A stretch of 64,000 bases of DNA from an uncultured Lachnospiraceae bacterium (GTDB lineage Bacteria; Bacillota; Clostridia; Lachnospirales; Lachnospiraceae), in NCBI GenBank assembly GCA_910584915.1, contig CAJUDM010000007.1:72284-136283 (forward strand), in the 5' to 3' direction. Position 1 is the first letter of the stretch, and each line of letters opens with the position of its first letter. The notes under the pieces are model-generated. The model was not told the DNA's origin, ran no database searches, and saw nothing but the letters and a program-made list of their open reading frames with translations. Of the stretch, positions 27,147 to 36,430 are shown in pieces. A program made the position numbers and the translations under genes.

Positions 27147-28529
27147 CTCCAATACCCCCTTTTCTTTGGAACAGCCCTTATTTCTGTTTTTCAGATAATA
27201 CGCCTTTATGATCGCAGCGCGCCCATAGGTTACTTCCTTCTCCGCGCGTATCCGCAACATCGCATGATTCAACAGTGATGCCGGATAGTTTCTTCCCGTC
27301 AGGACAGCCTGCAGCGTATCCGCCGCCATCTGAGGGGAGGGTGATTTATCCTTTGCATTTTTGTTGACGGTCTCCGACAGTAACCTCCATATCGGCAGAT
27401 TTTCTAACCTTTCGTTTTGAGGCCTGACGATCCTCAACCTTTCGTAATGCGCCGCAATATTTTTCAGCATATTTCCAAAAGAATCCGTATAAAAAAACCT
27501 GACAGCCAGCCTCGCCGCATTCGGCGCCAATCCTAATATATAAAAATGCCTGTCTGTCTGTAAGACCTGCTCGTCGATCTGAATCTTTTCCCCTTTTGAT
27601 ACCTTGCTGAAAATGGCGCTCAGATCCTGATCCGTGATCCCCTCATCCTCTGTTCCGAACAATGCTGCACAGGTGATATCCTGATATATTTTTTCTCCTC
27701 CCTCCGCCCAGTACACCACTGTCGCGTCACCGACCAGCCTCCTGTGTTCCCTGTCCCCCAACAGCTCATTCAGCGCAGTGCCGTAAGCAAACGTGGCATA
27801 TTCGCCGACCGATGCATTTGCCCCCTGCTCCTTCCCGTAGGAACAAAAGGCAGGCGCATTAAAAGATACCAGAGATGTCCCCATCGCCTGTGCCCCCGCC
27901 ACTCCCTTGATAGTCGGATGCAGATTAGCCAGTGCCGCTTTCTTTCCTGTCACAGAACAGATTCCCGTCAAGCCGCTCTCAGACTGATCATAATATTTCT
28001 GCCACGCCTGCCTGATGCTATTATCTTCCAAAACAGACTTTCCGTTCACATAAAACAGGATATTAGCCCCTGACATAAGTTCTTCCTTATTATCTGCCAG
28101 AAAAGAATTCTCCTCCAATAATTCCTGTCTCCATGATTCAAAATAGAGCAGTATCGCTCTGGATAAAGGCGTCTGCACTGTGTCCAGAATCCTGTGATGC
28201 AGATTTTTGCACTCCTCAAAACACAGAAGGCTCCTCTCCGGTTTTCCCTTTTCATCGATCCCCATGATATACGTGGAATTATCGCACAGAAAGTTCGCTT
28301 TGATACCCGAAGAACGTTTTACCGGTTGCGGTACCTCCAGCAAGCCCGGTGCATCCACCGTTTTATTCCCGACATTGCGCGAGACTTTTAACGGCAGCAA
28401 TCCTGTCACTTTTCCGTCATCACTCAGGTTCAGCCCGAAAGATACCTTCGCCTTCTCCCAGCCGGGCTTTGCTATTTTCCCCGTTCGCATCAGATCCTCA
28501 TAATGCGAAACTAACGCCTGTAAAATCAT
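26781..28529 (-). CDS. cas8c: Type I-C Cascade large subunit Cas8c (Csd1)
   Basis: The 582-residue protein starts MILQALVSHYEDLMRTG. It carries Csd1 motifs such as SVTGKKAALANLHPTIKGV and GAQAMGTSLVSFNAPAFCSY. Cas8c recognises the PAM and recruits Cas3 to the R-loop. Its C-terminal about 120 residues are helical and correspond to the Cas11 small subunit, which in I-C is also made separately from an internal start. It overlaps cas5 by 4 bp and abuts cas7, so the Cascade genes are translationally coupled. Confidence 0.97.
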   Translation of the reverse strand: MILQALVSHYEDLMRTGKIAKPGWEKAKVSFGLNLSDDGKVTGLLPLKVSRNVGNKTVDAPGLLEVPQPVKRSSGIKANFLCDNSTYIMGIDEKGKPERSLLCFEECKNLHHRILDTVQTPLSRAILLYFESWRQELLEENSFLADNKEELMSGANILFYVNGKSVLEDNSIRQAWQKYYDQSESGLTGICSVTGKKAALANLHPTIKGVAGAQAMGTSLVSFNAPAFCSYGKEQGANASVGEYATFAYGTALNELLGDREHRRLVGDATVVYWAEGGEKIYQDITCAALFGTEDEGITDQDLSAIFSKVSKGEKIQIDEQVLQTDRHFYILGLAPNAARLAVRFFYTDSFGNMLKNIAAHYERLRIVRPQNERLENLPIWRLLSETVNKNAKDKSPSPQMAADTLQAVLTGRNYPASLLNHAMLRIRAEKEVTYGRAAIIKAYYLKNRNKGCSKEKGVLEMELNENCTDVPYTLGRLFAVLEHIQQEANQGINATIKDKYFNAAASTPSHIFPVLINLAQKHLRKLNDRPRLKAYFENQIGELALIIGERYPVRMNLPEQGAFQLGYYCQTQKRYQKKEEK

Positions 28530-29173
28530 CTCACCACCTCACAATCCCCGACATGCACTATCCCGTTTTCCAGCTTTGCATGAAAAAACATGGGCGTTAT
28601 CTCTCTCGGGTTACTGTAATCCATATCCCACAGCATATATCCCAGGTCCCTCGTCTCCTCTATAGCAGGAATCACGCCGCCTTTCCATTCCCTGAATCTC
28701 GCCGGGAACTCCCTGCAGCCAAAATACGGTTGGTGATAACACTGTCCTCTATGCAGGCGCCTTTTTATGATATCCTGAAACTTTCCCGCATTATCCGTCT
28801 CGTTCGCCTTTTCCGTGAGCTCAAAATGCGCCTCCATCACATAATGGACATTTTGTAAAACCAGCGAGGAGCGCTGTTGAATATCATCGGAAGTATTGAT
28901 AAACAGCTCGCTTCTCCCCCCTGTCATCGCGCCTTTTACATTGCTTGCCAGAATCTTTGATTTTACCTCGTTTCTCTTTATATTGGTCATGTGGATCGGG
29001 GAAAGCACATATATGTTGTCGATCCGCCATTTCATGCCCGGATGCCAGTAGATTGCCTCCAACAATCCCCGCGCCGCGGAAGGCGTCATCACATCGTAGC
29101 TGATCCTTTCCACCTTCATCTCCGGCCTGGAAAAGCATGCAAAATCACCCCATACCTCCACTTTTACCGCCAT
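28526..29173 (-). CDS. cas5c: Type I-C Cas5 (Cas5d), crRNA-processing subunit
   Basis: The 215-residue RAMP protein begins MAVKVEVWGDFACFSRPEMKV and continues ISYDVMTPSAARGLLEAIYW, typical of Cas5d. In type I-C this protein replaces Cas6: it cuts pre-crRNA within the repeat and caps the 5' handle in Cascade. The ATG at 29173 is chosen because AGGAGGTAA lies 5-6 bases upstream; a longer frame of 11 residues upstream is not family-like. It overlaps cas8c by 4 bp. Confidence 0.97.
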   Translation of the reverse strand: MAVKVEVWGDFACFSRPEMKVERISYDVMTPSAARGLLEAIYWHPGMKWRIDNIYVLSPIHMTNIKRNEVKSKILASNVKGAMTGGRSELFINTSDDIQQRSSLVLQNVHYVMEAHFELTEKANETDNAGKFQDIIKRRLHRGQCYHQPYFGCREFPARFREWKGGVIPAIEETRDLGYMLWDMDYSNPREITPMFFHAKLENGIVHVGDCEVVR

Positions 29174-29232
29174 AAAATTACCTCCTCTCTTTATTAATAA
29201 CGGCAAATGCCGCCTGTCACCATCTTAAAAGT

Positions 29233-31443
29233 TCAAACAAAAACCCCATCCCCCGTCTCAATATCCATCTGCAGCCCGGTATCCTCTTTATACTGTGTCA
29301 AATCCCGCAGTACATAGACCTGATCCCACAGACATTCCACACATCCGCTCTCCTGTAAGGCGCGCAGATGATTCGGATATACATTTACGCTGTACTGCCC
29401 CAGTTTCCTGAACGTATTTCTGTCAAAATCACCTGATGTAAGCTGATCCACCAGCACTTTCCCCTCTCCAAGAGGAATATAGACAGGCACTGTTTCATTC
29501 TCAATCAGCTTAAACCACTCCGCAACGCTTTTAAGCGGCAGAATGCCTCCGTCCAGCCCTTCTGCAAAAGCCTTCATAATCCCTTTGACATCCAGATTCT
29601 CTCCTCCCAGCAGTTCCCTGTAAAAATGAAAATAGCCGGAAATCGCCTTTAAATCCCCCAAATCATCAAACTGCCTCTGCATCCACTGAAACGCCGCAAT
29701 ATTCTGCGAAAGAAATTTGAAGTTACTGCCTTCCAACTGAAATACTGAAACAACACTCTCCTCTGCGGGGCGCTTCCCCTCTCTGTTACACCGCCCGGCG
29801 GCCTGAATCACCGAATCCAGTCCCGCCTCCTGCCGGTAAACTCTCGGAAAATCGATATCCACCCCCGCCTCAATCAAAGATGTCGCTATCACTCTGCACG
29901 ATAATCCTTCTTTTAATCTCTGCTTTATTTCTTCAATCTTTTCTTTTCGCGCCGCAGGGTATATCAAAGTTGTCAGACAGTATATACCCTCTCCTTTCAA
30001 GCATTCATCTCCCTTCAGGCATCTATATATTTCCTGCGCTGTCCTTCGCTGATTTACGATACACAGTACCTGCCCATTCTCCCGCAATTCCCCGCACAGC
30101 CTGTCCATGTCCAAAACACCGGCATGCACGATCCCTGTTCGCCTGAACCATCTGTATGTATCCTCCACGCCATCGCATATTTCACACAGCTCCATCTTAC
30201 CCAGATATCTCTGAAACATTCCGCCCAGCGCCGGCTGTGTCGCGGTACATAGTACAACCGTGGATCTATAATGTGCCACAAGTTCCGATATCGCCGCCAC
30301 ACAGGGCTCCAAATAGGGTACAGGTAGCGTCTGCGCTTCATCAAATATGATGACGCTGTAGGCAATACTGTGCAATTTCCGGCATTTAGAACTCTTTGAA
30401 GCAAAAAGCGACTCAAAAAACTGGACGGCAGTCGTGACGACCACCGGCATGTCCCAGTTCTCCGTTGCCAGCGCTTTCTGATAATTCCTTTCTGACTCTC
30501 CCTCTTTTACCTCATACAAGATACCACTGTGATGCTCCAGTACATTCTCCTCCCCCAGAATATCGCCAAATACCGTGGCAGTCTGATCTATGATAGAAGT
30601 ATACGGGATCACATATATGATCCGCCTCATGGCATGTTTCTGCATCTGCTTCAGCGCAAATCCCAGGGAAGCCGTCGTTTTCCCGCCGCCAGTCGGCACC
30701 GTCAGCGAATAGAGCCCTCTGTCAAACCGCTCACCCTTTTCCATGCAGTCTAACAGGATCTCCGTTCTTTTTTGACAGATCTGTTTTTGCTGTTCATTGT
30801 CAAAATCACGCCTGTCGATCCACCCGGAAATATGCTTTTCAAAACGTTTGAGAAGTTCTGCGCCGGAAGCGTACTCTCCCCTGTCGATACCGCCCGAGGA
30901 CATAAACCTCTCGGTGTCAAGATAGTCCGCATCCACCAGACAGGAATAGATCATCCGGGTAAAAAAAGCCATCGTAAAAGCAGGATTTATTCCCATCTTC
31001 ATAAATGTCGGCATTTTAATTTGTTTTACAGCAATTTCCTCTTTCCAGTCATCATAAGACGGTATCTCCTTTTTCATCCTGCCGAAAAAAGTTCCATCCT
31101 CCGCTTCCGAAACCTTCTTATTTCCTCCGTCCATCAGACCTGAATGATGTCCTGCGACAGCCATCGCCAGGAAAATATACCCCTTAGACATATCGCATAA
31201 CTCTTTTGCCCCTGCCGTAGAATGATCCACTTTTTTTACATGTTCCGGATCGCGTATTCTTCTCTGGAACTCCTTGGAGTACTTGCCGATATCATGCATA
31301 AGCCCGCACAGATATCCCGCCTCACCACATCCGAACTCCTCCGCAAATTGTTCCGCCTTTTTTGCCGTCTCAAACAGGTGTTCTTTTACCGACTGCTTTT
31401 CACCCAATTCATTTATGTGTGCTATCTTCATATTCACCGCCAT
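29233..31443 (-). CDS. cas3: CRISPR-associated helicase-nuclease Cas3
   Basis: The roughly 736-residue protein has an N-terminal HD nuclease (LMHDIGKYSKEF, DHSTAGAKE, VAGHHSGL) fused to an SF2 helicase: motif I TVPTGGGKTTAS, motif II IFDEAQTLP, motif III CTATQPAL, motif VI QAAGRCNREG. Cas3 is recruited by Cascade to unwind and degrade target DNA. All catalytic motifs are present, so interference should be functional. The start is uncertain: ATG at 31443 is used, with TTG at 31452 and ATG at 31431 as alternatives; none has a strong Shine-Dalgarno site. It is the first gene of the cas operon. Confidence 0.97.
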   Translation of the reverse strand: MAVNMKIAHINELGEKQSVKEHLFETAKKAEQFAEEFGCGEAGYLCGLMHDIGKYSKEFQRRIRDPEHVKKVDHSTAGAKELCDMSKGYIFLAMAVAGHHSGLMDGGNKKVSEAEDGTFFGRMKKEIPSYDDWKEEIAVKQIKMPTFMKMGINPAFTMAFFTRMIYSCLVDADYLDTERFMSSGGIDRGEYASGAELLKRFEKHISGWIDRRDFDNEQQKQICQKRTEILLDCMEKGERFDRGLYSLTVPTGGGKTTASLGFALKQMQKHAMRRIIYVIPYTSIIDQTATVFGDILGEENVLEHHSGILYEVKEGESERNYQKALATENWDMPVVVTTAVQFFESLFASKSSKCRKLHSIAYSVIIFDEAQTLPVPYLEPCVAAISELVAHYRSTVVLCTATQPALGGMFQRYLGKMELCEICDGVEDTYRWFRRTGIVHAGVLDMDRLCGELRENGQVLCIVNQRRTAQEIYRCLKGDECLKGEGIYCLTTLIYPAARKEKIEEIKQRLKEGLSCRVIATSLIEAGVDIDFPRVYRQEAGLDSVIQAAGRCNREGKRPAEESVVSVFQLEGSNFKFLSQNIAAFQWMQRQFDDLGDLKAISGYFHFYRELLGGENLDVKGIMKAFAEGLDGGILPLKSVAEWFKLIENETVPVYIPLGEGKVLVDQLTSGDFDRNTFRKLGQYSVNVYPNHLRALQESGCVECLWDQVYVLRDLTQYKEDTGLQMDIETGDGVFV

Positions 31444-31577
31444 ATTTACCAAAATATTCTCATTCCACGGAAGATTCTTCTTCTATGGAAGATTCCTCTT
31501 GCATTCTCATAAACAGGGATTATCAACCGAAACAATATCATGTGTTCCACCAGATGTTTCCCAGACTTGCATGTACT

Positions 31578-31607
31578 ATTATAGCAAAGAATTTCATTTT
31601 ATGTCAA
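31578..31607 (-). promoter_or_regulatory. Consensus promoter of the cas operon
   Basis: On the minus strand a perfect TTGACA (31607-31602) and a perfect TATAAT (31583-31578) are 18 bp apart, about 130 bp before cas3. No other promoter is evident upstream of the co-directional, overlapping cas genes, so it probably drives all of them. Confidence 0.8.
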
Positions 31608-31650
31608 CGAAAATTGGTAAATATATACAATTTCGATTTCACATAAAAAA

Positions 31651-31704
31651 GAAAATCCCACGAGATATCAGGCTTTTTCCCCTGACATTTCGCGGAATTT
31701 TCTC
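31651..31704 (-). terminator. Terminator of the alpha-galactoside operon
   Basis: A 22-bp imperfect inverted repeat (GAAAATCCCACGAGATATC against its near-complement at 31683-31703) has four evenly spaced mismatches and a short loop. On the minus strand it is followed by TTTTTT. It lies just after the DUF624 gene stop and separates this operon from the cas promoter. Confidence 0.85.
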
Positions 31705-31721
31705 TCACCTTTTTTATGCAC

Positions 31722-32387
31722 TTACTTTAGAGTACACAGCATCTCATCCTTCCTTACCGCCAGATAAGGCGCATAAAGCCCCAAAAACAGCTTCGACTGC
31801 AGCCATCCCACAAAAGAAAACCCGACACTGCACCACAAAAACGCGGACAGAGGCAAAAACTCCGGAAGCAGCCAGGTCAGATAGGCGGGCACCGCCGCCG
31901 ACGCAGCCACCAAAAGTATCGTCACCGGAGATCGCCCGGCAAAAAACATACTGTTCAGAAGATGCTGTTTTATAGAAGCTTCAAAAGCCGCGATCCCCGG
32001 AAAAGTGTAGGCCGCGATCACAACGGTGGCTACAAGCAGTACCGGCAGGGCATACACAAACAGATGCATCACGCCCTCAAACTGGCTGCACCAGAACATC
32101 TCCAGCGCCATAAACAGGATAAGCGCCATGGCACCAATCCACACCACCGTGGCTTTTCGAAAATTCTCCGTAAACCCTTTCCAGAACACCCGAAACGGAT
32201 TCATCTCCCTCTCTCCGCGCAGATACCGCATTTCCGTATAATACAGGGCGCAGAGGGAAGCGCCCGCCGTCACAACGCCCAGGCATCCCAGAAGAAACAG
32301 GAGATTGACGGCGATAAAAATACCCGCCTTCGTCATCAGGCGCCCGAACATACTGTCATTACTCAAAAATCGTGTCACCGCATTCAT
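31722..32387 (-). CDS. DUF624 (YesL-like) membrane protein
   Basis: The 221-residue membrane protein begins MNAVTRFLSNDSMFGRLMTKAG, with GCLGVVTAGASLCALYYTEMR and KGFTENFRKATVVW, which mark DUF624. Four to five transmembrane segments are visible. YesL/DUF624 proteins are regularly encoded in glycan-uptake operons of Firmicutes; their role is unknown but probably linked to transport or sensing. The ATG overlaps the alpha-galactosidase stop (ATGA) and follows GGAGGG. It ends the operon. Confidence 0.88.
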   Translation of the reverse strand: MNAVTRFLSNDSMFGRLMTKAGIFIAVNLLFLLGCLGVVTAGASLCALYYTEMRYLRGEREMNPFRVFWKGFTENFRKATVVWIGAMALILFMALEMFWCSQFEGVMHLFVYALPVLLVATVVIAAYTFPGIAAFEASIKQHLLNSMFFAGRSPVTILLVAASAAVPAYLTWLLPEFLPLSAFLWCSVGFSFVGWLQSKLFLGLYAPYLAVRKDEMLCTLK

Positions 32388-34652
32388 TCTGAACCCTCCT
32401 TCACAAAATAATACTGCACCGCCGGATAATCCCCTTTCAGGATCGGCAGCGTAAATCCGCCGTACATCAGCGCCGCACCGCTGTAATACTTCCCTTCCGT
32501 CTTTTCCAGATACACCGCCTCCTCCCGCAGCCCTTTTAACCTGACATGGATCGGTGTGGGATTTGCCTGAGGGGAGACCACCACCACATTTAACAGTGCT
32601 TCCGCCCCATCTTTCGAGGCAAACTGCCATGCCGTAAAATAAGTGTCCGCTATGGCATCCGTCAGACGGTAATAGTCGCCCCACTGGATCAGCGGATAAT
32701 ACGCTTTAAACTGGTCGATCTGCTCCGCTATCTCCTGCCTTTCCGCCTCATCCAGCAAAGCCAGATCCAGTTCACAGCCAAAAGTTCCCGACATCGCCAC
32801 TACGCCCCTTGTGCGCAGCGGCGTGCTGCGCCCTGTCTGATGGTTGGGACACGCCGACACATGGGCTCCCATCGCGGACACCGGATAGCCGAAACTCGTC
32901 CCATACTGGATCTTCAGACGGGCTATGGCATCCGTATCATCGCTGCACCAGATCTGCGGCGAATAACAGAGCATCCCGCAGTCAAACCGCCCGCCCCCGC
33001 CGCTGCACCCCTCGAAGAGCACATCGGGAAAAGCCTCTGTCAGTCTCTCGAGCAGGGCATACACCCCCAGTATATAGCGATGCCCCGCCTCCCCCTGTCT
33101 CTCAGGCGCAAGCACTCTGCTGTAGATATCCGACAGATTGCGGTTCATATCCCATTTGATATAATCGATGGGATGTTCCGAAAGGAGCGTCCTCAACGCC
33201 TCATACAGATAATCCTGCACTTCCTGCCTCCCCATATCCAGGGCAAGCTGGCATCTGCCCATCACCGGCTCCCTGCCCGGCACCGAAAGCGCCCAGTCCG
33301 GATGTGCCTTATAGAGATCGCTGTCTTCATTGACCATCTCCGGTTCCACCCAGATCCCGAACTTCATGCCCATTTTGTTTATTTTCTCAATCAGAGAATT
33401 TAAATTTCCACCCAGCTTCTCCTCATTGACATACCAGTCCCCCAGGCCATCCGTCTCACAATCCCGCCTGCCAAACCATCCATCGTCCAAAACCAGCATC
33501 TCTATTCCCAGTTCACCGGCTTTTTCCGCGATGTCAAGCAGTTTTTCCGCCGTGAAATCAAAATAGGTAGCCTCCCAGTTGTTGATCAGGATCGGCCGTC
33601 TCGCCTTCTTATATTTGCCGCGGCAGATATGTTCTCTGATAAAGTCTGCATAATTGTGACTCAGCCCGGTGAGCCCCCTGCCGCTGTAGGAAAGAAGCAC
33701 TTCCGGCATCACAAAGCTTTCTCCCCGCTCCAGTTTCCACAGAAACTGCTCCTCCTGGATGCCAAGCACCATCCGCACCGCCCGCATCTGCGTCTTTTCT
33801 ATCTCGATCTGGAAGCTTCCGGAATACACCAGCATGGCGCCCAGACATTCCCCGTAATCCTCCGATGTCTCCGGCAGAGCCAGTATGGCAAAAGGATTGT
33901 GCTGGTGGCTGCTGCTGCCCCGTCTGGATGATATCTTCTGGATGCCGTCCATCAGCTTTCTCCGCTCCGCCTGGCGCTCCATACAGTGACGTCCTGGGAA
34001 ATGGATCAGCTCCCAGTCTCCGAAGGGGATATCCAGACAGGCGGAAAGGGCTTTATGAAGCTGCACAGTCCCCGCCGTCTCATTCAGGATCTCCGCGCTC
34101 CTCGTGATCACATCCTCCTTTTCGAAGACACCATAGTAGAGCCGCAGCGTAAGCCCTGTCACAGGATCTCTCATCTGTATCACCAGGCTGAGCGCCATCC
34201 CCGCTTCATCATATGCCGCCGATATTCCAAAAGAAGCGCACAGCAAATGGGAGCTTGAGCGCCATCCCCGCTTCATCATATGCCGCCGGCAGCCCGGACA
34301 ACGCATATTTCCCCTGCCTTATCTCATGGCTCTCATACCGGAAATCCGCGCTGTAACTCCCGTCCGGATTTTGCACGGAAAGACAGCTCACCCGGTAATC
34401 TCCGATATCGCTGCCCGGGTACTCCTGGCAGATATTGTCCAGCGAAAAATCTCTCCTGTCCATCAGCCGGTAAGGATTGGCGGAAAATCCGCAGTCCGAA
34501 TAATAGTGCATATACTCCATATTGCTGCTGCCCGTATTTTTTCCATAGTAGAGATGGTGCAGATATCCATGCTCATCCACCTGCATCTGATAAGAAGTCC
34601 GATCTGTATGTAATGTAAAAGTGCGGCTCTCTCTATCCCATAGTATACCCAT
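32384..34652 (-). pseudogene. Alpha-galactosidase (GH36), disrupted by a 67-bp duplication-insertion
   Basis: The N-terminal part (from ATG 34652, MGILWDRESRTFTLHTDRT) runs to about 34289, where a 67-bp insertion shifts the frame by one. The rest continues in a second frame to 32384. Removing one 67-bp unit gives a continuous 733-residue protein, the normal GH36 length, joined as GLPAAYDEAGMALSLVIQM. The catalytic domain is intact: GIWVEPEMVNEDSDLY, nucleophile Asp in YIKWDMNR, acid/base Asp in WCSDDTDA. The intact enzyme would release galactose from raffinose or melibiose-type sugars delivered by the upstream ABC transporter. As it stands, full-length enzyme is not expected, though an N-terminally shortened product from an internal start cannot be excluded. 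There is no other decay in the gene, so the lesion looks recent. Confidence 0.9.
34189..34288. repeat. 33-bp direct repeats flanking a 34-bp insert (CRISPR-like repeat-spacer-repeat)
   Basis: The same 33-bp sequence, starting TGAGCGCCATCCCC and ending ATGCCGCCG, occurs at 34189-34221 and 34256-34288. The 34 bp between (34222-34255, starting ATATTCCAAAAGAAGC) has no match to the flanking gene. The 67-bp period lies within the 64-68 bp periods of the array located 11 kb away. One copy belongs to the original gene, so this is a target duplication with an insert, as made by Cas1-Cas2. The DNA structure is certain; the mechanism is inferred. Confidence 0.9.
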
Positions 34653-34688
34653 GACACTTCTCCCAATCATTCTGATAATAAATTCTTT

Positions 34689-35582
34689 TTATGATAAATC
34701 CTGCTTCCGTCCCCAGTCCTCCTTCGTGATATGAAGCCGGTATTCACTGGGGCTCATTTCGTAAATCTTTTTGAACATTTTTGTAAAGGCGAGCGGATTG
34801 TCATATCCGATCTTCTTCGCCACCTCCTGGATCGGCATCTCCGTCGTCCGCAAAAGTTCACAGCTCTTCTCCAGCCTGTAGTGCAGCAGGTACTGCTGTG
34901 GGGACATCTTTGTCTTTTTCTTAAAAATATCCGACAGATAGCTGCGGTTGATGCCCACATATCCCGCCAGATCGGCAATCGTAATATGGCTGTAATTCTT
35001 TTTGATCAGATCCACCGCACAGTCCACATACATATCCGGCAGATAGGCAGGCTGATACGGACTGTTATGTCCGGATTTAGAATAGGACTCCGCCGCCAGC
35101 GACAAAAACTCATACATGATAGCGGTCCTCTTCAGAAGCGACGAGATACCGGGCTTCATCTCCTGCATCATCCGTTCCGCAGTCTTTATAAACGCCTCCG
35201 GCTCCACCCTGCAGTCCTGTGTGTAAACGCCCTCCCCGAAACCGCACAATTCGGCGTAGTAGGATGCGCTCCTGCCGTCAAACGCGAGCCAGCAGTAACT
35301 CCACGGATTTTCCGCATCCGCATAATAGACAACCGTCTCCCCCGGTTTGATTATAAACATCTGCCCTGCCCTCACAGTCATAAAACTGTCCGGCGTCTGA
35401 TAATACCCCTTGCCCGAGAAGACGACATGCAGATGGTATCCTTCTCTCGCCACAGGCCCCAGGTGCTGGGAAGGGGCGCAGCGCTCCCTCCCGCACAGGG
35501 TAAGATATAACTCTTCCGATATTTTCTGATAATAGGCAATACTGCTGTAGTGGGGCGTATCCCACCGTCTTATCTCACTCAT
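34689..35582 (-). CDS. AraC family transcriptional regulator
   Basis: The 297-residue regulator has an N-terminal cupin-like sensor (LGPVAREGYHLHVVFSGKGYYQ, FIIKPGETVVYYAD) and a C-terminal double helix-turn-helix (ITIADLAGYVGINRSYLSDIFKK and PIQEVAKKIGYDNPLAFTKMFKK). It is similar in build to MsmR/RafR-type activators of alpha-galactoside operons. It is encoded 4 bp after the second permease and upstream of the alpha-galactosidase, so it probably senses a galactoside and activates this operon. The ATG at 35582 is preceded by GGAGG at about 13 bases; an upstream in-frame start would add 14 residues. Confidence 0.92.
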   Translation of the reverse strand: MSEIRRWDTPHYSSIAYYQKISEELYLTLCGRERCAPSQHLGPVAREGYHLHVVFSGKGYYQTPDSFMTVRAGQMFIIKPGETVVYYADAENPWSYCWLAFDGRSASYYAELCGFGEGVYTQDCRVEPEAFIKTAERMMQEMKPGISSLLKRTAIMYEFLSLAAESYSKSGHNSPYQPAYLPDMYVDCAVDLIKKNYSHITIADLAGYVGINRSYLSDIFKKKTKMSPQQYLLHYRLEKSCELLRTTEMPIQEVAKKIGYDNPLAFTKMFKKIYEMSPSEYRLHITKEDWGRKQDLS

Positions 35583-35586
35583 TCTT

Positions 35587-36414
35587 TTATAACTTTCCTC
35601 CGGAAGTTGCGATTCCCTCCACAAACTGTTTCTGGAAGATCACATAGATCACGATCATCGGCAGGCACGCCATCAGTGCAGCCGCCATCAGCTCCGGATA
35701 GTTGGAACTGAACTGTCCCTGCATCTTTGCCAGCGCCGCGGACAGTGTTGTCTTTGCGCTTTCGGAACAGACGATCATCGGCCACATCAGATCCTTAAAG
35801 GCGAACACCGCCGTGAAAATACCCAGGGATATCATGGCGCTTCTGGTCAGCGGCGCCATGATCAGCAGAAACCTCTGCCCGTAGTTGCAACCGTCCACCA
35901 TCGCCGCCTCCTCCATGTCTTTGGACAGTCCCTGGAAACTGGTCTTCAACAGAAATGTCCCGAAAGCTGTCACCATACCCGGAAATACCAGGGCAAACAT
36001 CTTATTCAACATGCCCAGTTTCGATACCATAACATACTGAGGAATAATGAAGATCTGCCCCGGCACCATCATCTGGATCATCACCAGCGCAAAGGCGACG
36101 TTCTTTCCCGGAAACTTCATGCGCCCGAAGGCGTAACCCGCCATCGTCGCCGTCAACACCGCACAGACCACACGGAAAAAGATCATCAGCAGTGTATTTT
36201 TATAGAGCACAAGAAAATTATAGCTCTTCCAGACATTTTTGAAACTGTCAAATTTCCAGCTCGAAGGCAATATCACAAAAGGATTGACGCTTGTGGCTTC
36301 ACTGATCGTCTTAAACGCCGTCAGAAGCATCCATAAAAAGGGAACGATCATCACGAAAGCCATCAGGATCAGTATCACATGGATCAAAACCGCATTACAT
36401 TTTTCTTTTCTCAT
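35587..36414 (-). CDS. Carbohydrate ABC transporter permease (MalG/MsmG type)
   Basis: The 275-residue permease has six transmembrane segments and the EAA loop (EEAAMVDGCNYGQRFLLIMAPL) that contacts the ATPase. The PSSWKFDSFKNVWK segment after TM1 is typical of the MalG-like subunit of CUT1 sugar importers. It pairs with the permease encoded just upstream. No ATPase gene is nearby, so a shared MsmK-type ATPase encoded elsewhere is likely, as is common in Firmicutes. Confidence 0.93.
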   Translation of the reverse strand: MRKEKCNAVLIHVILILMAFVMIVPFLWMLLTAFKTISEATSVNPFVILPSSWKFDSFKNVWKSYNFLVLYKNTLLMIFFRVVCAVLTATMAGYAFGRMKFPGKNVAFALVMIQMMVPGQIFIIPQYVMVSKLGMLNKMFALVFPGMVTAFGTFLLKTSFQGLSKDMEEAAMVDGCNYGQRFLLIMAPLTRSAMISLGIFTAVFAFKDLMWPMIVCSESAKTTLSAALAKMQGQFSSNYPELMAAALMACLPMIVIYVIFQKQFVEGIATSGGKL

Positions 36415-36430
36415 CTGCTCATCTCCTCCC

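Noticed and set aside
34189..34288. Similarity between the duplicated alpha-galactosidase sequence and the CRISPR repeat itself
   Set aside because: Only a five-base TCCCC stretch is shared, at different positions; too short to claim that the site mimics a repeat.
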